Assembly: GCF_000013005.1 (NCBI RefSeq)
Contig: NC_007722.1
Span: forward strand, 1,307,501-1,371,500
DNA: 64,000 nt
Source of the DNA: Erythrobacter litoralis HTCC2594
GTDB lineage: Bacteria; Pseudomonadota; Alphaproteobacteria; Sphingomonadales; Sphingomonadaceae
Direction of reading: 5' to 3'
Part shown: positions 8,026 through 18,010 of the stretch, in pieces
How positions within the stretch are numbered: position 1 is the stretch's first letter
Layout: every line of letters starts with the position of its first letter
Program-made: the position numbers and the translations under genes
The notes under the pieces: model-generated
What the model was told of the DNA's origin: nothing
The model's input: the letters and a program-made list of their open reading frames with translations, nothing else
Database searches by the model: none

Positions 8026-9324
8026 TTAGCCTCCGGCGGCTTCGCTTTCCTGTGCGACATAGATTTCCCACAGTCGCGCGATATTGGCGCGCGGTCCGGT
8101 CTGGATCTTGGCAAAGGTCTCGGCCGCTTCGGCATATTTGCCCTGATCGGCCTGAGCGATCCCGAGACGCGTGAGCATCCGGTCGCGCTCTACGCCCGGC
8201 AAGGTCAGCGCCTTGGTGTAGAATTCCTCCGCCTTGGCCGGTTGGCCGTAGCTCAGGAATGCGTCGCCGGCAGCCATGACGGTGGGAAGCGAGGAACCAT
8301 TGCGCGCGTCCCGCTCCAGCGACGGCAGTTCGGCCTGGTCGGACGCGATGCGACTACGCGCGCCGTTAAGTGCCTCTGCGACATACACATCGCCGCTTTC
8401 GAGCATGCCCGACTGGATGCCTTCCTCGGCAATCACCTTCACTTCGCCCGGCAGGCGACGGAAATCGGCGAATTCGATGTAGTCGATATAATCGCGCGCA
8501 TTACGCATCGCATCGACACGCTTGGCCAGACGCAGCAGGTCGAGCGACGTCTGGTTGTCGTAGTCGACCAGGTTGCGCTGGATGGAAATCGCATCGCCCC
8601 AGCTGTCCTGCGACGGATACATTTCGGCATACATGCGTGAGTAATTGATCGCCTGGTCTGCCACATCGTTCTGGTAAGCAACGGTGATGCCGCGGCGCAG
8701 CCATGCCTCGTCGACCGTTTCACCGGCGGCCTGCTTGGCCGCGATGATTTCACCGAGATAGGTCAGGCCGGCGGCGTGCTGGCCTTCGTTGAAATACGTC
8801 TCGGCGATGATCGCTTCGGGATCGTTGGCGTTGTACCCAAGGTCGACCGCGCGCTTGATAAAATCGCGCGCTGCCGCCCAGTCTTCTTCCTGATAGGCCA
8901 GCTGGCCGGCGAGGAAAGTGTACTGCGCAACGTTCTCGGCCGGCGTCCTGCCGCTTTCGAGCATCAGGCCGACGCCCTTACGCTGCAGCGCCATATCGTT
9001 CGAATCGCGGCCGATAATGTAGTTGAGGTTACCGAATACGAATTTGTCGTCTTCGTTTTCGACCGCAGCCTCGACCTGCGGCAGCGCGGCCTTGATGGCG
9101 GCGTAGTCCGGCGATTCCGCCTTGGTCATTTCGTTGACCGGCGAATAGGCAGCGATGAAGCCTTTCGAGTAGCTCGGCTTCGAAGCCTTTTCTTTCTTCT
9201 TGTCGCGCTGCGCATGGGCGGGCGCCTCGATTGCGGTGCCGACGACGGCGGTACCCGCCATCAGTGCGATGGCCAGAGCAATGGAGCGACCCGGACGGGC
9301 AGCGGTGCGAGCGATGGAACGCAT
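8026..9324 (-). CDS. Secreted tetratricopeptide-repeat protein
   Basis: A 432-residue protein with an N-terminal signal sequence (MRSIARTAARPGR basic stretch, then SIALAIALMAGTAVVG, cleavage near AHAQ). The rest is alpha-helical with TPR-like repeats, for example around FLAGQLAYQEEDWAAARDF, EEFYTKAL and IAQADQGKYAEAAETF. No catalytic motif is seen; a periplasmic scaffold or envelope assembly role is plausible but inferred. Start is the ATG at 9324, preceded by AGGGAGA at the right distance; the frame extends further upstream without a better site. Divergent from gyrA. Confidence 0.85.
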   Translation of the reverse strand: MRSIARTAARPGRSIALAIALMAGTAVVGTAIEAPAHAQRDKKKEKASKPSYSKGFIAAYSPVNEMTKAESPDYAAIKAALPQVEAAVENEDDKFVFGNLNYIIGRDSNDMALQRKGVGLMLESGRTPAENVAQYTFLAGQLAYQEEDWAAARDFIKRAVDLGYNANDPEAIIAETYFNEGQHAAGLTYLGEIIAAKQAAGETVDEAWLRRGITVAYQNDVADQAINYSRMYAEMYPSQDSWGDAISIQRNLVDYDNQTSLDLLRLAKRVDAMRNARDYIDYIEFADFRRLPGEVKVIAEEGIQSGMLESGDVYVAEALNGARSRIASDQAELPSLERDARNGSSLPTVMAAGDAFLSYGQPAKAEEFYTKALTLPGVERDRMLTRLGIAQADQGKYAEAAETFAKIQTGPRANIARLWEIYVAQESEAAGG

Positions 9325-9612
9325 TGTGCGTGTCTCCCTAACGTAATTTCTAACTGTCTGCTGGCAGCGGCTGCACTCCAAAAAGCGCGCAGGCAAGGCC
9401 CTCTCACCACTGTTGCGCCCTCTTGTAGGAAAAGCGCGCTGAATGGTGTTTGAACGATGCTGTCAGCGTTCCTGCGGCCAAGCTTTAGGTAAGTGTGGAA
9501 AACAACGCAACATCACCCCATCTAAGGGGTCTGCGAGTGGCCTGCACGGCCTGCATCCCCTAATCTCCAGCGCAGCAGATTTGGCCGCAATCATGAGCGG
9601 AATGAACACGTT

Positions 9613-12447
9613 TTGAGCGACGATACAGACACCCTTCCCCCGCCGTCTCCCATGGGAGACTACGAACGCATCGACATCGTCGATGAGATGAAGACGAGCT
9701 ACCTCGATTACGCGATGAGCGTGATCGTGAGCCGCGCGCTGCCCGATGTGCGCGACGGGCTGAAGCCGGTCCACCGCCGTATCCTGTTTGCCTCCAAGGA
9801 AGGCGGCTTCGTCGCCGGGCGTCCCTATCGCAAGAGCGCCAAGATCGTTGGCGACGTGATGGGCAATTATCACCCGCATGGCGACAGCGCGATTTACGAT
9901 GCGCTGGCGCGCATGACGCAGGACTGGTCGCTGCGGGTGCCGCTGATCGATGGTCAGGGCAATTTCGGCTCGATGGACCCCGATCCGCCGGCGAGCATGC
10001 GCTATACCGAAGCGCGGTTGGCCAAGGTTGCCAACGCTCTGCTCGACGATCTCGACAAGGATACGGTCGACTTTTCCGACAATTACGACGGCTCGCTCAA
10101 GGAGCCGCAGGTCCTCCCCGCCCGCTTCCCCAACCTGCTCGTCAACGGTGCAGGCGGGATCGCGGTCGGCATGGCGACCAATGTCCCGCCGCACAATCTC
10201 GGCGAAGTGATCGACGGCTGCCTCGCCTTCATCGCAAATCCGGCGATCACCAGCGAAGAGCTGATGCAGTACATACCGGGGCCGGACTTCCCGACCGCGC
10301 CGCTGATCCTCGGCCAGGCCGGTGCCCGCGCGGCCTACACCACCGGGCGAGGCTCGGTACTGATGCGTGCGCGGCACGAGATCGAAGAGAAGCGCGGCGA
10401 CCGCAAATCGATCGTCTTCACATCGATCCCCTACCAGGTCGGCAAGTCCGGGCTGGTCGAAAAGATCGCCGACGCCGCCAAGGAAAAGCGCATCGAAGGC
10501 ATTTCCGACATTCGCGACGAAAGCTCGCGCGAAGGTGTGCGGGTCGTCGTCGATCTGAAGCGCGATGCTTCGCCCGAAGTCGTGCTCAACCAGATCTGGC
10601 GCTACACGCCTGCGCAGGCGAGCTTCCCCGCCAACATGCTGGCGATCAAGGGCGGCAGGCCCGAAGTCCTCACCTTGCGCGACATCGTGCAAGCCTTCGT
10701 CAGCTTCCGCGAAGAAGTCATTACTCGTCGCACCAAATTTGAGCTGAATAAGGCCCGCGAACGCGCGCATGTCTTGCTCGGCCTCGTGGTGGCCGTCTCC
10801 AACCTCGACGAAGTCGTGGCGATGATCCGTGGGTCGTCCAATCCACAGATCGCTCGCGAGAAACTGCGCGCGAAACTATGGCCGATCGGCGATATCGCGC
10901 AGTATATCCAGCTGATCGAAGCCATCGAGCCGACTGCGGACCAGGAAGGCGGCACTTACCAGCTCAGCGAGCGGCAGGTGAAAGCGATCCTCGACCTACG
11001 CCTGCACCGTCTGACCGCGCTCGGGCGCGATGAGATTGGTGACGAGCTCAAGGAATTGGCCAGCGAGATCGAGGAATATCTCTCGATTCTTGCCGATCGC
11101 GGGAAGCTTTTCGGTGTGCTTCAGGACGAGCTGGTCGAGATCAAGGACGAATACGCCACCCCGCGCGTGTCCGAGATCGCACCGGCCTGGGACGGTCTCG
11201 AAGACGAGGACCTGATCGCGCGCGAGGACATGGTCGTGACCGTCACCCATGGGGGTTACATCAAGCGCACCCCGCTTGCGACCTTCCGCGCACAGGCGCG
11301 TGGCGGCAAGGGCCGCAGCGGCATGGCGACCAAGGACGAAGACGCGGTCGTCGAGCTGTTCGTCACCAGCACGCACAATCCGGTGCTGTTTTTCACCAAT
11401 CTCGGCCGGGTCTATCGTATGAAGGTGTGGAAGCTGCCCGAGGGCAGCCCGACCACCAAGGGCCGCCCGATGGTCAACCTGCTGCCGCTGGGCGACGACG
11501 AGCGTGTGACCAACGTCCTGTCCTTGCCCGAGGACGAGGAAAGCTGGGCCGCGCTCAATATCGTGTTCGCGACCGAGCAGGGCATGGTGCGCCGCAATTC
11601 GATGGATGCCTTCACCAACGTGCCCACGGGCGGCAAATACGCCATGGGCTTCGTCGAAGGCACCGGTGACCGGTTGATCGGCGTCGAATTGCTGAGCGAA
11701 GACCAGGAAATCTTCCTCGCCTCCGATGCCGGCAAGGCCATCCGTTTCGCCGCCACCGATGCGCGCGAGACCAAGAGCCGCACCGGGATCGGCGTGCGCG
11801 GGATGACGCTCAAGGACGATGCCAAGGTCGTTTCCATGGCGGTGTTGGACCGTCTGGAGCAGGACATGGAGACCCGCGAGGCGTATCTGCGCGCTGCGAT
11901 CTGGAAGAACAACGATGCCGAGCATACACTCGATAGCGACAAGGTCGCGCAGATGGAGGAAGGCGAGGAATTCATCCTGACGCTGACCGCCAATGGCTAT
12001 GGCAAGATCTCCTCCGCCTACGAATACCGCACCATCGGTCGCGGGGGCCAGGGTCTCGCCAATATCGGCACTCCGGACAGCAATCCCGAGCGGAATGGCC
12101 CGGTCGTGGCCAGCTTCCCGGTCAAGCACGGCTCGCAGTTGATGCTGGTGACCGATCAGGCCAAGCTGATCCGCATGCCGATCGAATTCCGCCATATGGT
12201 CGAGGGCGGATTCGAAGAACACAAGGGCTGGTCCGTTTACGGCCGCACTTCCTCGGGCGTGCGCGTGTTCGATGTCGCCAAGGGCGAGCATATCGTCGGC
12301 GCAGCGATCATCGACGAGACCGAGGAACCGGAGAACGAGGCCGAAGAGGCCGTCGTCGAAGGTATGGTCGGTCGCGGGGCCGAAGAGACAGCGCCCGACC
12401 CCACCATGGATCGCGACAGCAACGAGGGCGAGGCACCGCCCGAATGA
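9613..12447 (+). CDS. gyrA: DNA gyrase subunit A
   Basis: Type II topoisomerase subunit that cleaves and rejoins DNA during negative supercoiling. Catalytic tyrosine is Tyr131 in SMRYTEARL. The quinolone-determining region HPHGDSAIYD carries serine (Ser92) and aspartate (Asp96), the usual susceptible residues. The C-terminal half holds the six-bladed wrapping domain (motifs such as GRVYRMKVW, GQGLANIG), and the tail (about 895-944) is highly acidic. A TTG start (LSDDTDTLPPP read as M) is used because no upstream ATG is in frame and the next in-frame ATG (9652) would drop 13 residues. Overlaps the next gene by ATGA. Confidence 0.95.
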   Translation: MSDDTDTLPPPSPMGDYERIDIVDEMKTSYLDYAMSVIVSRALPDVRDGLKPVHRRILFASKEGGFVAGRPYRKSAKIVGDVMGNYHPHGDSAIYDALARMTQDWSLRVPLIDGQGNFGSMDPDPPASMRYTEARLAKVANALLDDLDKDTVDFSDNYDGSLKEPQVLPARFPNLLVNGAGGIAVGMATNVPPHNLGEVIDGCLAFIANPAITSEELMQYIPGPDFPTAPLILGQAGARAAYTTGRGSVLMRARHEIEEKRGDRKSIVFTSIPYQVGKSGLVEKIADAAKEKRIEGISDIRDESSREGVRVVVDLKRDASPEVVLNQIWRYTPAQASFPANMLAIKGGRPEVLTLRDIVQAFVSFREEVITRRTKFELNKARERAHVLLGLVVAVSNLDEVVAMIRGSSNPQIAREKLRAKLWPIGDIAQYIQLIEAIEPTADQEGGTYQLSERQVKAILDLRLHRLTALGRDEIGDELKELASEIEEYLSILADRGKLFGVLQDELVEIKDEYATPRVSEIAPAWDGLEDEDLIAREDMVVTVTHGGYIKRTPLATFRAQARGGKGRSGMATKDEDAVVELFVTSTHNPVLFFTNLGRVYRMKVWKLPEGSPTTKGRPMVNLLPLGDDERVTNVLSLPEDEESWAALNIVFATEQGMVRRNSMDAFTNVPTGGKYAMGFVEGTGDRLIGVELLSEDQEIFLASDAGKAIRFAATDARETKSRTGIGVRGMTLKDDAKVVSMAVLDRLEQDMETREAYLRAAIWKNNDAEHTLDSDKVAQMEEGEEFILTLTANGYGKISSAYEYRTIGRGGQGLANIGTPDSNPERNGPVVASFPVKHGSQLMLVTDQAKLIRMPIEFRHMVEGGFEEHKGWSVYGRTSSGVRVFDVAKGEHIVGAAIIDETEEPENEAEEAVVEGMVGRGAEETAPDPTMDRDSNEGEAPPE

Positions 12448-13289
12448 GCATGATCGTCGAGCCGTCCGGACAGGCCTGCGGCGCCACGATACGCGGCGTC
12501 GATCTGTCCGGAAAGCTCGATGACGCGCTGATTACCGATGTCCGATCGGCTTGGCTCACGCACCGCGTGCTCGCCTTTGCCGACCAGTCAATGGACGACG
12601 ACGCGCTGGAGCGCTTCACCCTCGCCATGGGCGGTTTCGGCGAAGACCCGTTCTTCGACCCGATCCCCGGGCGCGGCAACATTGCGGCGATCCTGCGCGA
12701 ACCCGACGAGAAGGCACCCCTGTTCGCGGAAAACTGGCATAGCGACTGGAGCTTCCTCTCCCACCCGCCTGCCGGAACGTGCCTGCTGGCGATCGAAATC
12801 CCGCCCGTCGGCGGCGATACATTGTTTGCCGACCAGATTGCAGCCTTTGCTGCGCTGTCGGACGAGCGGAAAGATCAACTACGTGCACTCACTGCGATTC
12901 ACAGCGCGAAACTCGCCTATGCGCCGGACGGAACCTACGGCGAGAAAGACGCCGCGGCAGGACGCTCCATGGCGATCCGCCCCGATGAGAGCGCCAATGC
13001 GATGCAAACACATCCCCTGATCCAGGCTCATCCCGAAACCGGCGAAGAAGCGATCTTTTCCACGCTCGGTTACATCATCGGGATCGAAGGGATGGCACAG
13101 GCCGAAGCAATCGCTCTGCTATCAGAATTGGCCCAATGGCAGTCGCGCGACGAGTTCGTCTATCGCCACCACTGGGAACCCGACATGCTGGTGCTTTGGG
13201 ACAATCGCAGTGTCCTCCACAAGGCGACCGGCGGCTACGAAGGCCACCGCCGCGAACTGCACCGCACCACTATTGCTGCCACGCCGTAG
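12444..13289 (+). CDS. TauD/TfdA-family Fe(II)/2-oxoglutarate dioxygenase
   Basis: A 281-residue non-heme iron dioxygenase. The iron-binding HxD is in NWHSDWSF (about residues 97-104), the distal His in the NRSVLHKATGGYEGHRRELHRTTI region, and the 2-oxoglutarate-binding Arg is the RELHR segment near the C-terminus. N-terminal GATIRGVDLS and the middle PPVGGDTLFAD are family hallmarks. Substrate cannot be told from the sequence: taurine, other sulfonates, or aryloxyacetates are all possible, and no sulfonate transporter is nearby. Start ATG overlaps the gyrA stop; the 3' end overlaps the convergent YhhN gene by 20 bp. Confidence 0.88.
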   Translation: MSMIVEPSGQACGATIRGVDLSGKLDDALITDVRSAWLTHRVLAFADQSMDDDALERFTLAMGGFGEDPFFDPIPGRGNIAAILREPDEKAPLFAENWHSDWSFLSHPPAGTCLLAIEIPPVGGDTLFADQIAAFAALSDERKDQLRALTAIHSAKLAYAPDGTYGEKDAAAGRSMAIRPDESANAMQTHPLIQAHPETGEEAIFSTLGYIIGIEGMAQAEAIALLSELAQWQSRDEFVYRHHWEPDMLVLWDNRSVLHKATGGYEGHRRELHRTTIAATP

Positions 13290-13932
13290 CGAGCCGTTCG
13301 CCGCGCAGGGTCTGGACGACGCCTGTCGCGATCAGGAACTGTCCCAGATAATAAAGCGGCCAGATCAACAGGCCCGGCAGCGTGTCCAGCGCCAACGGCC
13401 CCATCTCGCCGAAAATCAGCAAGTCGGAAACGACGAACAGGACGGCGCCCGCCCCGACGCGGTAGCGCGGAAAGCGGCTCAGCCATGCCGCAGCCGCCAT
13501 CCCGCCGAGCGATAAACCGTAAAGACCCACCTGCACGCTGCCGGAGAGCAGCCAACACAAGAAGGGCGTGACCAGCAGCAAAGCAAGCGCGGCGGCGCGC
13601 TGGCTTCCGGTCGGTTCCTCCCGCGGATGGCGGATATAGAGCGCGATGGCCGCAACATGCGCGAGAAAGAACGCCGCACCGCCCCACAGGACTTCGAGCA
13701 TGATGAGCATATCGCCGATTGCGCCCAGACCCAGCGCCAGCCCGAGCAATCGTCCATCGGTACCGCCCGCACGCCGCAAAGCGTAAAGGGCCAGCAAGGC
13801 CACACCCGCGCCCTTGAGCGGCATCAGCCAGATCTCGCCAATCGGATTGTCGCGCAGGAAATAGAAGGCCACCGCCGCTGCTATACTAGCGAGCAGCCAA
13901 GGGCGATGTTCGATCAAGGCGCGTTTGGGCAT
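13270..13932 (-). CDS. YhhN/TMEM86-family membrane protein (putative lysoplasmalogenase)
   Basis: A 220-residue integral membrane protein with about eight hydrophobic helices. Family marks are LGLGAIGDMLIM (about residues 70-81), FFLAHVAAIALYI, and the C-terminal VVSDLLIFGEMGPL and PLYYLGQFLIATG. Eukaryotic members hydrolyse the vinyl ether of lysoplasmalogen; the bacterial role is unclear, so the activity is only by family. Start ATG gives MPKRALIEHRPW; the frame is open further upstream into the divergent trmFO but without support. Confidence 0.85.
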   Translation of the reverse strand: MPKRALIEHRPWLLASIAAAVAFYFLRDNPIGEIWLMPLKGAGVALLALYALRRAGGTDGRLLGLALGLGAIGDMLIMLEVLWGGAAFFLAHVAAIALYIRHPREEPTGSQRAAALALLLVTPFLCWLLSGSVQVGLYGLSLGGMAAAAWLSRFPRYRVGAGAVLFVVSDLLIFGEMGPLALDTLPGLLIWPLYYLGQFLIATGVVQTLRGERLATAWQQ

Positions 13933-13997
13933 GGGCGAGGGTCCTCGCGCCAGCGCTAGGGCTTGATGGGGCTGCGCTGCAAGCCTAACTGCGCGCC

Positions 13998-15365
13998 ATG
14001 TCTCATGATGTGCACATAATCGGCGGCGGCCTCGCCGGAAGCGAAGCGGCATGGCAGCTCGCGCGACGCGGCGTGAAGGTGCGCCTGTCGGAAATGCGGG
14101 GGTCAGGTGAAATGACACACGCGCACCAGACCGACGGCCTGGCCGAACTGGTGTGTTCGAACAGTTTTCGCTCCGACGACGATACCAAAAACGCCGTCGG
14201 TCTTCTGCACTATGAGATGCGCGCGCTCGACAGCTTGGTAATGCGCGCAGGCGAAGTTGCGCAGGTGCCCGCGGGCAGTGCCATGGCGGTGGATCGCGAT
14301 GTCTTCTCCGCCGAGGTCCAGAAGACGTTGGAGGCGCATCCCAATATCGAAGTGGTGCGTGAGCGAGTTGATGCCTTGCCGGAAGCAGGGCTCACGATCG
14401 TTTCGACAGGGCCCCTCACCGCGCAGTCGCTGGCCGAGAGCATCGTGAAAGCTACCGGGCAGGAACGGCTGGCCTTTTTCGATGCCATCGCCCCGATCGT
14501 CCATCGCGACAGCATCGACATGTCGAAATGCTGGATCCAATCGCGCTGGAACAAGCGCACCGAGGCCTCCAACGAAGACGGCGACTACATCAATTGCCCG
14601 ATGACGAAGGAGCAATATCTCGCCTTCCACCAGGGCCTGATCGACGGCGAGAAGACCGAGTTTCGCGAGTGGGAAAAGGACACGCCCTATTTCGATGGCT
14701 GCATGCCGATCGAAATCATGGCGGCGCGCGGGGTGGAAACGCTGCGCTATGGCCCGATGAAAGGCGTCGGGCTCGATAATCCTTACGATACGAGCGAGGA
14801 ACATCCGCAGGGACGGTGGCCGTATGCCGTCGTGCAATTGCGGCAGGACAACAAGCTCGGCACGCTGTGGAACATGGTCGGGTTCCAGACCAAGCTGAAA
14901 TATGGCGCGCAGGTCGAGCTGTTTCGCACCATTCCGGGGCTCGAGAATGCCGAATTCGCGCGGCTTGGTGGGCTGCATCGCAACACCTTCCTTAACTCGC
15001 CAATGGTGCTCGACCGGCAGCTTAGGCTGAAGGGGGCGGAGCACATCCGGTTTGCGGGACAGGTTACCGGCTGCGAGGGTTATGTCGAAAGCGCGGCCGT
15101 CGGTCTCATGGCCGGGATGATGACCGCCAAGGAACTTGCCGGCGACGTCTGGCAGGGTCCGCCGCGCACGACCGCGCTCGGCGCGCTGCTCTCGCACATC
15201 ACCGGCGATGCCGAAGCGGAAACCTATCAGCCGATGAACATCAATTTTGGACTGTTCCCGCCGCTGCACGAGGTCAAGAAGAAGCAGCGCAAGGAAGCCT
15301 ATACGACCCGCGCGAAAAGCGATCTCGGCGAGTGGATTGCCCACGAGGTACGAGTCTCTGCGTAG
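13998..15365 (+). CDS. trmFO: tRNA (uracil-54-C5)-methyltransferase, folate/FAD-dependent (TrmFO)
   Basis: Makes ribothymidine at tRNA position 54 using methylenetetrahydrofolate and FAD. The 455-residue protein opens with the Rossmann FAD motif [19 protein letters not shown] (residues 6-24) and shows the typical [19 protein letters not shown] (conserved Cys) and [22 protein letters not shown] segments. The last contains the second conserved Cys. Its length is normal. It stands alone between two divergent or convergent neighbours; 65 bases upstream hold its promoter region shared with the YhhN gene. Confidence 0.96.
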
Positions 15366-15430
15366 GCGGGAACCTCAGGCTATCAGCCCCGCGCCAATCT
15401 CCTGAGACCCCCGCCTTCGCGAGGGATCCC

Positions 15431-15895
15431 CTAACAGCGGCAATTGTTTTGGCGCGCCCGTCGTTTCGGGGCCGTCGTCGCGAATTCTTCCGGCGTCAGT
15501 GAGGCATCGCCATCGGCATCGGCACCGTCGAATCGCTCCGCCGTGCGCACCGCCCATTCCTCGAATGTCAGCAGGTTGTTGCCGTCCTTGTCGAGCTTGC
15601 GAAACGCATCGGTGCGGCTCGACAACATCTCGCGCCGGGTGATCTTGCGGTCGCGATTGCGGTCGTAGCGGAAGAAACGCCGCTCCTCGCGCGTCAGCTC
15701 GGTCGCTTCGGGTGGAGCGGGACCTTCGAGGTCGGTGATATCGGCCTGCGGGATCTCCGGCTCCGCGGGTGTCTCGACCGGTTCGGGCAGCGGAGGAGGT
15801 GCACCGATTTCGACGACGGCCCTGCCCTGCCACCAGAACACGCCTACACCGACCAATACCAACGCCCCGACAGCGCCGAGAATCACACGATTCAT
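15431..15895 (-). CDS. EF-hand calcium-binding protein, membrane-anchored
   Basis: A 154-residue protein with an N-terminal hydrophobic segment (ILGAVGALVLVGVGVFWW, residues 4-21) acting as signal anchor, a proline/glutamate-rich spacer (30-70) and three EF-hand loops: DRNRDRKITRRE, DKDGNNLLTFEE and DADGDASLTPEE (about 80-140). The first loop is degenerate; the other two have the canonical acidic spacing. It ends in a Cys-rich NNCRC. It is probably periplasmic calcium-binding; no partner is evident. Such small EF-hand proteins are common in sphingomonads. Confidence 0.85.
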   Translation of the reverse strand: MNRVILGAVGALVLVGVGVFWWQGRAVVEIGAPPPLPEPVETPAEPEIPQADITDLEGPAPPEATELTREERRFFRYDRNRDRKITRREMLSSRTDAFRKLDKDGNNLLTFEEWAVRTAERFDGADADGDASLTPEEFATTAPKRRARQNNCRC

Positions 15896-15938
15896 CGCGT
15901 GCTCCTTGCTTTAACGCTGTCCCCGGCGCGACCCTACG

Positions 15939-16550
15939 CTATCGCCCGAAGATTCCAACCCGCATGGCGAGAAGCATGGCGGCCGGGCCCTCGAGCATCG
16001 GACGCCGGCCCATGCTGGCGCGACGACCCAGTGCCGCCAGCACCGCGAGTGCGCGCAGCGATCGGGGTATGCTGCCCGACTTTCCGTGATCCTCGGCTTC
16101 CACGGCCAATTCGCCTGCTGACCACGCCTTGGCCGCCTTCTGTTCAGCGCCGGACGGCGCTTCACCCGCGATTTTCGCCAGCGCGGCCCAAGCCGATGCT
16201 CGGCCATCGGCAAGTGCCTTGGCCTCCCCAGACCCGATATTCTCGCTCACGGTCACGACCTCCCATCCGTCGACGAGCGCTGCGAGGTCCGCACCGTGAA
16301 AGCCCAGATCCCGCAAGGTGCCGAGCAGCGGCTCGCCCTTCGGCCACTCTGCAGGGGCCCTGGCGAACTGATCGCGCCACCAGGCAAGCTTGAGCTGCGC
16401 GATCATCGGCTCGCTGGCCTGCGCTCCGATCCGCGCCAGGCGCGTGTCGAGAGCCAACAGCGCGAGACTCGCGGGCTTCGCAGCCGCAGGCGCATAGGCG
16501 AGTGCCAGCCTGTAGACGACCGGCAATTGCTCGATATCTTCCGCGCTCAC
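15939..16550 (-). CDS. Short squalene/phytoene-synthase-like protein
   Basis: A 203-residue protein whose N-terminal half resembles the squalene/phytoene synthase fold: YRLALAYAPAAAKPA, ALLALDTRLARI and the telling MIAQLKLAWWRDQF (about residues 48-61). It lacks the two Asp-rich DxxxD metal motifs and is about 80-100 residues shorter than real synthases, so it resembles the catalytically inactive NDUFAF6-type members rather than a carotenoid enzyme. GTG start (read MSAEDIEQLPV). No carotenoid genes are adjacent. Divergent from the Tad cluster. Confidence 0.72.
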   Translation of the reverse strand: MSAEDIEQLPVVYRLALAYAPAAAKPASLALLALDTRLARIGAQASEPMIAQLKLAWWRDQFARAPAEWPKGEPLLGTLRDLGFHGADLAALVDGWEVVTVSENIGSGEAKALADGRASAWAALAKIAGEAPSGAEQKAAKAWSAGELAVEAEDHGKSGSIPRSLRALAVLAALGRRASMGRRPMLEGPAAMLLAMRVGIFGR

Positions 16551-16702
16551 TTCTACCCCTGCAACTGCGCCCGATCACGGCTTTACTCGGCCAAAAAATC
16601 CCGCTGCGAAGGCCGATCTTAACCATCTGCTTACGCAGTTCGATTACCTAAGGCGACTAAGTGCATGCTGTGATGCAGTGTAACTCTGGAAGGTCAACCG
16701 CA

Positions 16703-18010
16703 ATGATTTCGATCCGTCAGACAGCAAAACGGCTGCGGCAGTCGAACACGGGCAACGCCATGATGATCCTTGCGCTGGGTCTCCCGGCGCTGGTCGGCGG
16801 TGCCGGCTACGGCCTCGACATGGCGCAATGGTACATGCTCAAGCGCGAGCTGCAGTATGCCGTGGACCAGGCCGCCGTGGCAGGCGCTTATTCGCTTTCC
16901 TACAACGGCACCGCCGGTGACTGGTCGGCCCGCGCCGAGCAGGAATACGACGCCAACCGTTCGATCACGACCGGCTACGCGACGGCCAATGATTCCACCA
17001 AGGGCGTCACCGATTATGGCAGCTTCACGCAGAATTCGGTGACCGTCTCGGCGACGATGGACGTAAGCCTGCCGTTCTCTTCGATCCTGCTAAGCACGCC
17101 GACCACGATCAATGTCAATTCGCAGGCCATGTTCGAAAAGACGGACGGCGCCACGGGCTGCATGATCGCGCTGAAGCCGAACGATACAGCCATCACTATC
17201 AATGGTAACGTCACGATCAACGCCCCGTGCGGTATGGCGGTGTCGTCCACCAGCAGTATCTCGATCAACAAGTCGGGCGGATCGGGTTCGATCAACCCCG
17301 GCTGGGTTTACACCGGCGGCGGGGTCAACGACAAATTCCAGGAACTGATCGACAAGTTCAATGCCACGGCACCCGCCGCCGACCAGGTCGAAGTCAATGA
17401 GGACGCGAGCGGTTTCGTCGATCCGTTCGCAAGCGTTACCGTGCCGACGGTAACCGGCAGCGGCTCGAAGAATTGTTCCACCGGCAAGGTGAGTCCGGGT
17501 GTGTTCTCCGGCGGCATCGACGTCGACTGCAATCTCCACTTCGAGCCCGGCGTCTATGTGATCGACGGCGGAGAGCTCAAGAACAACAACAAGACCATTA
17601 CCGGCAGCGACGTGCTGTTCGTGTTCAAGAACGGCGGGAAAGTCAATTTCGGCGGTAATTCGGACGCGAAGCTGAGCGGTCTGACGGCTGCCGGTGCTGC
17701 CGCGCTTGGCTACACCGGCGACGTCAAGGACCTGATGACAGGCATGCTCTTTATGGAAGATGCAAACAACCAGTCCTACGTTTCGCACCGCTGGCGCGGT
17801 ACGTCTGATGCGATCCTGGACGGGCGCATCTACATGCCCAAGAGCAAGGTCGACATTTCGGGCACCCCTTCGACCGGTAGCCAGTGCACCATCGTCGTGT
17901 CCTACGAGATCGAACTGTCGGGGACCGCCGGCTTCTCTTCGGGCTGCAACATTCCGAGCAAGAGCGTTGTCGCGGTGCAGGAAAACACCCGCGTAAGGCT
18001 CGTCATCTGA
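16703..18010 (+). CDS. TadG-like pilus-assembly protein (first Tad triplet)
   Basis: A 435-residue protein starting with the Tad/TadG-like signal: charged N-terminus, then GNAMMILALGLPALVGGAGYGLDMAQWY (about residues 19-46), and the helix AVDQAAVAGAYSLS typical of the PF13400 family of TadE/G-like proteins. The remainder is secreted, rich in Ser/Thr/Asn/Gly with beta-strand repeats (NNNKTITGSDVLFVF, KVNFGGNSDAKLSG), suggesting a beta-helix-like surface domain. No MIDAS motif is present. Start ATG at 16703 follows GGAAGG; an upstream GTG adds 14 unlikely residues. First of six overlapping genes. Confidence 0.78.
   Translation: MISIRQTAKRLRQSNTGNAMMILALGLPALVGGAGYGLDMAQWYMLKRELQYAVDQAAVAGAYSLSYNGTAGDWSARAEQEYDANRSITTGYATANDSTKGVTDYGSFTQNSVTVSATMDVSLPFSSILLSTPTTINVNSQAMFEKTDGATGCMIALKPNDTAITINGNVTINAPCGMAVSSTSSISINKSGGSGSINPGWVYTGGGVNDKFQELIDKFNATAPAADQVEVNEDASGFVDPFASVTVPTVTGSGSKNCSTGKVSPGVFSGGIDVDCNLHFEPGVYVIDGGELKNNNKTITGSDVLFVFKNGGKVNFGGNSDAKLSGLTAAGAAALGYTGDVKDLMTGMLFMEDANNQSYVSHRWRGTSDAILDGRIYMPKSKVDISGTPSTGSQCTIVVSYEIELSGTAGFSSGCNIPSKSVVAVQENTRVRLVI

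Noticed and set aside
9515..9530. ACCCC-ATCTAA-GGGGT inverted repeat upstream of gyrA
   Set aside because: Only 5-bp arms and no T-run; too weak to call a terminator or operator.
10996..12291. 431-codon open frame opposite the C-terminal half of gyrA
   Set aside because: Antisense shadow of an essential gene with full-length homology.
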